IMG/VR virus record: IMGVR_UViG_3300046507_000399
Span: 1 to 60,543 of that record
Source: a virus
Length of the DNA: 60,543 nucleotides
Direction: 5' to 3' (one strand)
In this document: in pieces, positions 54,949-60,543 of the stretch
Numbering within the stretch: position 1 is the first letter of the stretch
Layout of the letters: each line of letters begins with the position of its first letter
Program-made: the position numbers and the translations under genes
The notes under the pieces: generated by a model
What the model was told of the DNA's origin: nothing
Databases searched by the model: none
Seen by the model: the letters and a program-made list of their open reading frames with translations, nothing else

Positions 54949-55046
54949 GCCTGATTTCAAGATCAACGACCCAATAGTTGCCGGATCGGCCTGACCGACC
55001 GGGCGAACCGGATTCGCCTCGACCTTTCCACATCGGAGATCTCCCC

Positions 55047-55586
55047 ATGATCCACCTGCTCAAGCGGGCGGCGATCGGCTGCGCGCTAGCGCTCGGCCTG
55101 ATCTCGGCCGCGCCGGCCCTGGCCGACTGCACCACGGCGACGACGCCGAACACTGTCGGCACGACAGCGAACGCCACCTATGAGGCGACGAAGAAGACCT
55201 GTGAGGCCGTGTCCGGCGTCTCCGGCCTGGCCGCCTCTGGCGTCACCGCTGTCACTGGCACTCTGGCCACCAACACCATCTCGGCGACCTTCGCCCCGAT
55301 TGCTGGTCGGACGTACTACGTCACCCTCAGTGGGACGGGGTCGGCGACCGTGATGGTGATCTACAGCCGTGACGCTGGCGCGACCTGGGCCCCCGAGGCG
55401 ACGGGCGTCGATGGCTCGGCTCCCATCGTGATGAACAAGATCGCCTATGCGGGCCTGCCGGTCCGGGTCCCGCTCTCCGTCTCTGAAAGCGGCGTCCTAA
55501 CGGCCCTCTGCCCCGGCACGATGTCCAGCGGTACGGCCTGCGCCGGCACCGTCACCGGCACCGTCCCCTTCGGCTTCACCCAGTAG
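55047..55586 (+). CDS. secreted beta-rich protein
   Basis: 179 aa. Signal peptide MIHLLKRAAIGCALALGLIS with ALA cleavage (about residue 26). The mature part is Thr/Gly/Ser rich and beta-stranded ('RTYYVTLSGTGSATVMVIYS', 'VRVPLSVSESGVL'), with Cys residues that could form disulfides. Function unknown; context suggests the cell surface. Confidence 0.6.
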   Translation: MIHLLKRAAIGCALALGLISAAPALADCTTATTPNTVGTTANATYEATKKTCEAVSGVSGLAASGVTAVTGTLATNTISATFAPIAGRTYYVTLSGTGSATVMVIYSRDAGATWAPEATGVDGSAPIVMNKIAYAGLPVRVPLSVSESGVLTALCPGTMSSGTACAGTVTGTVPFGFTQ

Positions 55587-55595
55587 GAGGCGACC

Positions 55596-56942
55596 ATGAA
55601 GAGCTTCATGAAGCGCACCCTGCATTGGTGGGGGCGGGAGCGGAATAGGCGCTGGGCGGCTGAGCGCACGAAGTTGTTCCTTGGCCACCATGCCCACGTC
55701 TGGGCGGTCGCCTCGCTGGTCCTGCTGGCCAGTGCGGGGGTTCCGCTCGCCCAGGATGGTCGCGTGGGCGGCGCCTACGCCATGGCCGCTCGCGCCAACA
55801 CCTCATCCGGGATCCAGGCGGCCGGCGGTCAGGTCAAGCAGTGGCGCGTGATCGCGTCGAAGATCGGCGTCCTGGGCAACACCGACAGCACTGGCGTTTC
55901 GGATGGCGTCGCGACCTCCGAGACCAGCCGAGACTCGATCATCACGACAGCGTACGCCGCGAGCGACCTTCGCTTCGGTTTCGACAACTACCGGGTCAAT
56001 GCGGGCGGCGAGGCGGTGTCGTCCAATGACATCACGGTCCGGGCTTCGGTCGAGATCGGCGGCGTTTCCTATCCTCTCTACGTGAACGGGCGACGATCGT
56101 TCACCCTTGAGCCGGGCGCGTCGTTCGTTCTCACCGACCCGCTCAGTGTCGACGTTCCCGCCAATACGACGATCTATCACCGGACCTACGTCAGCGTGTC
56201 GTCGGGCGGTGTCTGGCCGCGCGGGCGGTTTGGTCGGAACAACCGAGTGGGCGGCATCACGGCCGGCGCCGACGACACGGCCGGGTTCGGTGTTTTACCG
56301 AACGACCAGGGAAGCTTCATCTACGGCCCCTCGCTCGTTCTTGGGAGGGTCGTCGGAAGCAATATCCCGTGCACTGTCATCGTCGGAGACAGCCTCGCGG
56401 CCGGCCAAAACGACACCGGCGACAGCAACGGCGCTGTCGGCTTCATCGAGAGGGCGTTAACCGGGCGGGTTGCCTACACGACCCTCACCAAGTCGGGCGC
56501 TCTCCTCAGCTCGTTCAATGGGTCCCACACCCGTTCGTTGTCGCGCAACACCGAGTTCTGCACGACCGCGATCCTGGAGCTGGCCTCAAACGACATCTTC
56601 GGCTCGCATGTCAGCCTGGCCACGGTTTCGGCGCGGACGATCACCGCCGTCAACCTGCTGAAGGCGCGGGGCCTGAAGGTCTATCTGACCACCATCCTGC
56701 CCCGCTCCAGCGGTGGCGTTCAAAGCAACCCCACGGACAGCGCCACGACGGCGGCGCACAACGATAACATCCGCAGCAATGCCTACGGCGCTGACGGGTA
56801 TTTCGAGTGCGCAGACGTGGCCGAGACCGCTAGGAACTCGGGCCTTTGGAAGCCGGCAATCCAACCGGCCGACGCCATCCACCCGAACGGGACGGGCTAT
56901 CAGACCCTCTCGGCCTGCATCGACATCACCAAGCTGCAGTAG
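55596..56942 (+). CDS. exported SGNH/GDSL hydrolase 1
   Basis: 448 aa. Long basic N-terminus, then a hydrophobic export or anchor segment (about residues 36-52, 'WAVASLVLLASAGVPLAQDG'). SGNH blocks: block I 'CTVIVGDSLAAGQND' (catalytic Ser), block III 'LELASNDIFG' (Asn), block V 'DAIHPNGTGYQ' (Asp, His). About 170 residues of beta-rich sequence precede the catalytic part. Likely an esterase, for example a polysaccharide O-deacetylase. Confidence 0.8.
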   Translation: MKSFMKRTLHWWGRERNRRWAAERTKLFLGHHAHVWAVASLVLLASAGVPLAQDGRVGGAYAMAARANTSSGIQAAGGQVKQWRVIASKIGVLGNTDSTGVSDGVATSETSRDSIITTAYAASDLRFGFDNYRVNAGGEAVSSNDITVRASVEIGGVSYPLYVNGRRSFTLEPGASFVLTDPLSVDVPANTTIYHRTYVSVSSGGVWPRGRFGRNNRVGGITAGADDTAGFGVLPNDQGSFIYGPSLVLGRVVGSNIPCTVIVGDSLAAGQNDTGDSNGAVGFIERALTGRVAYTTLTKSGALLSSFNGSHTRSLSRNTEFCTTAILELASNDIFGSHVSLATVSARTITAVNLLKARGLKVYLTTILPRSSGGVQSNPTDSATTAAHNDNIRSNAYGADGYFECADVAETARNSGLWKPAIQPADAIHPNGTGYQTLSACIDITKLQ

Positions 56943-56943
56943 C

Positions 56944-57039
56944 TCACCAGTGGCGGTCCTCGAATTGATCTTCGTCGGTCCGTTCATCCCTGAGCAGGTT
57001 CCGCAGCGCGGCCCATAGCTGTTTTAGAAATTCCCCCAT
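56944..57039 (-). CDS. possible 31-aa minus-strand protein
   Basis: Reads MGEFLKQLWAALRNLLRDER then TDEDQFEDRHW: an amphipathic helix and an acidic tail. It fills the only sizeable gap between the two SGNH genes. No clear ribosome-binding site, so tentative. Confidence 0.3.
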   Translation of the reverse strand: MGEFLKQLWAALRNLLRDERTDEDQFEDRHW

Positions 57040-57105
57040 CGACGATGTAGGCGCCTAGCTTGGCCATTCGTCAAGGCTAGCGCTCCCACCTCCCGGAGAT
57101 CCCCC

Positions 57106-58464
57106 ATGACCACCCAACTCCGCCGCCTGGCGGGAATGATGCTGCATGTCCTGATTGCAGCCGTAATCGGCCTCGCGCCGGTCGCTGCGAGCGCCCAGTC
57201 CGACACGCGGGCCGGCAACGCCTTGGGCATGGCGGGCAAGGCGGTTAACGACCTGACCGCCGCCGCTGGCGCTGAGCTGCAATATCAGCACTACGGCCAA
57301 GCCCAGGTCATCCAGGACGTAGACCTGGACCAGACGACGCCGATCCGGAACGTCGCTCGCTACACCGAAGATCTGACCTGGGCGTACTGGATCGTCACCG
57401 GCGCGGCCAAAACCGGAACGACCAAAACTGCGATCGTCGACGGGCGGGCGATCACGCTCTCGGAAATCACGGCGACCAGCTTCAACAACAGCTTGGAGTC
57501 TCGCTTCAGTGCGGCGTCGCTGACGCCATTCGTCGTCGGTAAAAAGTATCTTCTCTCCTACTATGTTTGGTCGGCGGATCCTCAGTGGTTCTGGATGCGC
57601 GCGGTGGCCACAACCGGGTCTTTGGGTCATGGCGCTCTCGCTGCCCCCAAAGGGGTATTGACCCGTGTGTGGACAGTGTTCACGGCGACCTCGACTTCGC
57701 TCGTGGATGCCGGCCTTGACCCGACCGTTACCATGGGCAGCGGCACGGCCCAAAACCCCACGGTTTTTCAGCTCGGGTCCACCCAGAGCCCGGCGGCGAG
57801 CATCTATGTCGGCGGCTTCCAGATCGAGGCCGTGCCGGACAGCTACAAGCCGGGCGTTGCTCTGATCGGCGACAGCACCGACGCGGGGTCGTCAGGCAAG
57901 ATCGACACGCCAAGGGACTTCCGTCTCCAGGATAACCGCGAGATTTCGACCGTCCTCGGGGCGCTGCTCCGCGTGCCGTTCTTCAACCGCGCCGTTGGCG
58001 GCGAGCGGTGCGACCAGATGGACACCCGTTGGGCCACCGACATGACGCCGCTCAAGGCGTGGGCGGCTCACAGCGCCATTCGGTGCGGGATCAACGATAT
58101 CGGTCAAGGCCGGACCTTCTCGCAGATCCAGGCGTCGATCACGTCAATGGTCAACAAGTCGAACACCGACGGTATGACGCCGATGGTGTTCACCATCACG
58201 CCGACGGCGACGATCGGCGCGAACCCGACGATGGAGGCGCTTCGCCAGCAGGTGAACGCCTGGGTCAAGGCCACCTACAACGCTTGTGATGTCGCGGCTG
58301 CTGTCGAAGACCCAGCAAACCCCGGCTATTTGCGGCCGGAATGGTGGGGCGACGGGACCCACTTCGTCGGGATCGGCAAGACCTCGGCCGCGCGCTACAT
58401 CGTGAAGAACTGCGACTTCAGCTGGCGCGTCACGCCAGGCACGTATCAGCAGATTTTCCGGTAG
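57106..58464 (+). CDS. exported SGNH/GDSL hydrolase 2
   Basis: 452 aa, GGAGATC upstream. Signal peptide with ASA cleavage (about residue 30). N-terminal beta-rich module resembling a carbohydrate-binding jelly roll ('WAYWIVTGAAKTGTTK' to 'GGFQIEAVPDSYKPG'), then SGNH blocks 'VALIGDSTDAG' (Ser), 'FNRAVGGERCDQM' (Gly), 'CGINDIGQG' (Asn) and 'DGTHFVGIG' (Asp, His). Only weakly similar to the first SGNH protein, so not a simple duplication. Confidence 0.8.
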   Translation: MTTQLRRLAGMMLHVLIAAVIGLAPVAASAQSDTRAGNALGMAGKAVNDLTAAAGAELQYQHYGQAQVIQDVDLDQTTPIRNVARYTEDLTWAYWIVTGAAKTGTTKTAIVDGRAITLSEITATSFNNSLESRFSAASLTPFVVGKKYLLSYYVWSADPQWFWMRAVATTGSLGHGALAAPKGVLTRVWTVFTATSTSLVDAGLDPTVTMGSGTAQNPTVFQLGSTQSPAASIYVGGFQIEAVPDSYKPGVALIGDSTDAGSSGKIDTPRDFRLQDNREISTVLGALLRVPFFNRAVGGERCDQMDTRWATDMTPLKAWAAHSAIRCGINDIGQGRTFSQIQASITSMVNKSNTDGMTPMVFTITPTATIGANPTMEALRQQVNAWVKATYNACDVAAAVEDPANPGYLRPEWWGDGTHFVGIGKTSAARYIVKNCDFSWRVTPGTYQQIFR

Positions 58465-58541
58465 ATCGCCCAGCGGCGCAATTCCTCCAGGCGGCCGGCG
58501 GGGCGGCTTGGTCAATCCTTCCTGACATCCTGGAGGTCCGA

Positions 58542-58910
58542 ATGGACGTCAAGAACCGGGCGCAAGCCGCGCTCGTAGGCCTCGCTGTGGCGGCGCTTTA
58601 TGCTGGCTTCGCCCTGGTCGCCTTCATCTTCGCCGAGCCTCCGCCCGATAAGCGGAAGGTGACGCGGGCCGTCGCAGAGAAGGTGCTCGTCGTCTTCTCC
58701 GGCGCAGGCCTGGCGATGTTGAGCGCGCCTTGGGCGGCCGACCTCACGAACGCCGTCTTGGCGATGAGCCCGGTGAAACTGGCCTTCAAGGTCGATCCGA
58801 TGACCGCCGCCGCCGTGGTGTCGGGCCTCACTGTCGTTCTGATCGCCGATCCCACGGCCCGCCAACGCCTGTTCGCGTGGGTTAAGGCCAAAGTTCCGGG
58901 GGGCGTGTGA
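58542..58910 (+). CDS. multi-span membrane protein, holin candidate
   Basis: 122 aa from ATG 58542 with GGAGG upstream. Hydrophobic segments at about 9-30, 50-70 and 88-105, a short basic tail ending AWVKAKVPGGV. Three spans, small size and position just before the lysis genes on the circular map fit a class I holin. Confidence 0.6.
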   Translation: MDVKNRAQAALVGLAVAALYAGFALVAFIFAEPPPDKRKVTRAVAEKVLVVFSGAGLAMLSAPWAADLTNAVLAMSPVKLAFKVDPMTAAAVVSGLTVVLIADPTARQRLFAWVKAKVPGGV

Positions 58911-58911
58911 G

Positions 58912-59220
58912 ATGGCCGCCCTGCAGGTCATCGGCGTCGCCCTGGCCCTCGTGGCCGTTGCGGCGCTCGCTCTCTCCGCCCGAATGCTTGGCGACGAGGC
59001 TAAGGGCTGGCGGGAGGCGAGTTTCCAGTACATCGCTGGCCTCGACCTCTTGGCTCTGTTCTGGCTGGTGGCGGCCTTCGTCGGCGCCAGGTCGAAGGCG
59101 GTCATCACCGTCCCCTCAGTGCTATTCGCCGCCGCCTTCGCTCTTGGGGGCCTGCTGCTGCTGGCTTGGATCTGGCGCCACCGGCCGGCGCGAGCCCGCG
59201 GCTCGGAGCGGAACGGATGA
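58912..59220 (+). CDS. multi-span membrane protein, second holin or antiholin candidate
   Basis: 102 aa. Three hydrophobic segments (about 4-24, 45-60, 67-87) and a basic tail 'RHRPARARGSERNG'. Starts 1 base after the previous stop, so the two membrane proteins are probably made together. Confidence 0.55.
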   Translation: MAALQVIGVALALVAVAALALSARMLGDEAKGWREASFQYIAGLDLLALFWLVAAFVGARSKAVITVPSVLFAAAFALGGLLLLAWIWRHRPARARGSERNG

Positions 59221-60467
59221 GCGCCGCCACCGACGTCAAGGATCTGCTCAAGCCTGAGTACGAAGACCTGGTGACGGCGAGGCAATGGCAAATTCTCAAG
59301 GCCATCGACAAGCACGGCGGCCAGGCCGGGGCGGCCAAGGCCCTCGGCCTGGCGACCAACGCCGTCCACGAGCAATACCACGCCGCTCGGAAGAAGCTGG
59401 CCAAGCACGGCCACGCGCCGGGCCACTTCAACGAAGGCGTGGCGCCGGGCTACCGGATGGGCCTTGTCACGGTCCAGCGGGGTGCGGCCGGCGTCGTCGA
59501 GCGAACCTGGGAGCGTCAATCGCCAGAGGCCGAGGCGGTACAGGAGATGATCCGCGAAGGCGTGAAGGCGTTCATGGAGGCGCCGGTAGTCACACCACCA
59601 TTCATCTGCCCCGATGCAGAACAAGACGTCATACCGTGGATCCAGATCGGAGACGCGCATATCGGAATGCTGGCTCATGAGGCCGAGGCCGGCGCTGATT
59701 TCAACGTGGAAATCGCTCAACGTGAAATGTGCGCAGCGTTCAAGCTTCTCATCGACCAAGTCGAGCCCTGCGAGCGCCTAGTCATTAATGACCTTGGCGA
59801 CCGTGATCACGTCGAGAACACCGAGAAGCTGACGGCCAGGTCTCGCGTCCCGCTGGACGCCCAGCGCCCCCGCTTGATGATCCGGACGTCGAGTAAGGTG
59901 ATGCGGTTCGTCATTGACCTAGCACTCACCAAGGCCAGGTTCGTCGACGTCATCATCAATCAGGGTAACCACAGCCGCTTTGGTGATCTCTACATGAACG
60001 AGCTTCTACAGGTGGCCTACGCCCCCTGCGGCCGCGTGAATGTCATAGACAACGAGAGCGTTTTCATCGGCTACCGCATGGGGAAAACGCTAGTGATGAC
60101 CCATCACAGCGACCGCTGCCCCGTGGATCGTCTGGCCGGCGTGATGATGAGCGACTTCAAGCAGGACTTCGCCGAGACGGAATTCCACTATATCGACATA
60201 GGTCACATTCATCACAAGACCGCCGTGAAGGAACGGGACGGCATCGTCATCGAGTCGTGGAACACCCTCGCGCGGGGTGACAGGTGGCACAAGGAAAGCG
60301 GCTACCGTGCTCGGCAGAGCATGTCCTTAGTTTTTCGCAGCCGCACTTATGGCGATGTAGGAAGGCGCACTGTGCCCATCGAGATGGTCTATGACGCCAT
60401 TAGGCGTGGTCACGATGCCGCGGGAGCTTCCTTCATTCCAAAGGAGCGCCGCGCGTTCGCCGCCTAG
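59217..60467 (+). CDS. HTH plus calcineurin-like metallophosphoesterase
   Basis: 416 aa from ATG 59217 (ATGA overlap). Residues 15-65 form an HTH ('RQWQILKAIDKHGGQAGAAK', 'ALGLATNAVHEQYHAARKKL'). The phosphoesterase follows: 'IGDAHIG', 'NDLGDRDHVEN', 'INQGNHSR', 'THHSD' and 'IGHIHHK' give the five metal-binding motifs in order. Similar HTH-phosphoesterase proteins are frequent in phages and may act on DNA ends or nucleotides. Its position between holins and endolysin is odd. Confidence 0.85.
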   Translation: MSAATDVKDLLKPEYEDLVTARQWQILKAIDKHGGQAGAAKALGLATNAVHEQYHAARKKLAKHGHAPGHFNEGVAPGYRMGLVTVQRGAAGVVERTWERQSPEAEAVQEMIREGVKAFMEAPVVTPPFICPDAEQDVIPWIQIGDAHIGMLAHEAEAGADFNVEIAQREMCAAFKLLIDQVEPCERLVINDLGDRDHVENTEKLTARSRVPLDAQRPRLMIRTSSKVMRFVIDLALTKARFVDVIINQGNHSRFGDLYMNELLQVAYAPCGRVNVIDNESVFIGYRMGKTLVMTHHSDRCPVDRLAGVMMSDFKQDFAETEFHYIDIGHIHHKTAVKERDGIVIESWNTLARGDRWHKESGYRARQSMSLVFRSRTYGDVGRRTVPIEMVYDAIRRGHDAAGASFIPKERRAFAA

Positions 60468-60543
60468 ATATTCGACCATCGCACACGGTTCACGATGAGA
60501 GACACCATCGGACGGGAAATGCCAAACCGCGCCGCAATCGCAC
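60464..60543 (-). CDS. C-terminal end of the GIY-YIG homing endonuclease
   Basis: On the minus strand from 60543: AIAARFGISRPMVSLIVNRV then RWSNI and a TAG stop (60464-60466). This is the C-terminal HTH found in phage GIY-YIG/HNH homing enzymes. The frame joins that of 457..1 exactly (T at base 1 plus GT at 60543-60542 make a Cys codon). Its stop overlaps the phosphoesterase stop on the other strand. Confidence 0.75.
   Translation of the reverse strand, partial: AIAARFGISRPMVSLIVNRVRWSNI

Noticed and set aside
1-60543. CRISPR array, rRNA genes, insertion sequences
   Set aside because: No regularly spaced repeat-spacer pattern, rRNA sequence or transposase gene was seen; the only mobile elements recognised are homing endonuclease genes and the phage itself.

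Overview
The window reads as the essentially complete genome of a temperate, long-tailed (siphovirus-type) phage of a high-GC alphaproteobacterium. A Caulobacterales host is my best guess, from the GC-rich codon use, a phage GapR (DUF2312) homologue, leaderless-looking mRNA starts and the general gene repertoire. No host housekeeping genes flank it. A GIY-YIG homing endonuclease gene runs off base 1 on the minus strand and can continue in frame from base 60543, so the two ends can be joined into a circle of about 60.5 kb.

Layout. (1) 0.5-1.5 kb: endolysin and an embedded i-spanin/o-spanin pair, which on the circle follow the holin-like and phosphoesterase genes at 58.5-60.5 kb. (2) 1.5-4.1 kb, minus: small early genes. 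(3) 4.2-5.4 kb, plus: a ribbon-helix-helix (RHH) / GIY-YIG-like nuclease pair under a divergent, operator-rich promoter, then a kinase-like protein. (4) 5.5-7.4 kb: tyrosine integrase, excisionase-like gene and a probable attP with 12-bp-phased arm repeats. (5) 7.4-20 kb, minus: a long leftward early operon with many small proteins, two methylation- or nuclease-related genes and a recombination module (ERF annealing protein plus YqaJ exonuclease). (6) 20-23 kb: immunity region with a CI-like repressor, a Cro-like protein, a Rha/KilAC antirepressor-type protein and one operator motif (GACATATTC) repeated at both ends. The repressor strand also carries a DUF4177 gene and a hexapeptide acetyltransferase, the layout of a lysogenic-conversion operon. 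(7) 24-36.6 kb, plus: a rightward early/middle operon including a stand-alone ClpX zinc-binding domain, GapR, a DNA methyltransferase, a DnaA domain IV protein, an Arr-like ADP-ribosyltransferase candidate, a replication initiator, a NusG-like factor, an HD-type (p)ppGpp-hydrolase-like protein, a nucleotidyltransferase, a secreted nuclease and a tRNA-Gly(TCC). (8) 36.6-54.1 kb, plus: packaging, HK97-type head, connector and tail genes, with a canonical -1 frameshift in the tail chaperone. (9) 54.1-58.5 kb: an envelope-modification cassette with a second acetyltransferase (paralogue of the one in the immunity region), a secreted protein and two SGNH hydrolases with export signals. (10) 58.5-60.5 kb: two multi-span membrane proteins (holin candidates) and a metallophosphoesterase.

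The most interesting biology is the pairing of two paralogous acetyltransferases, one placed with the repressor and one in the late region, with two exported SGNH esterase-type enzymes. This looks like a phage system that writes and erases acetyl groups on a host surface polymer at different stages of the life cycle. A second theme is small single-domain mimics of host cell-cycle factors (ClpX zinc domain, GapR, DnaA domain IV, NusG). All functions are inferred from reading the sequence; no searches were run.
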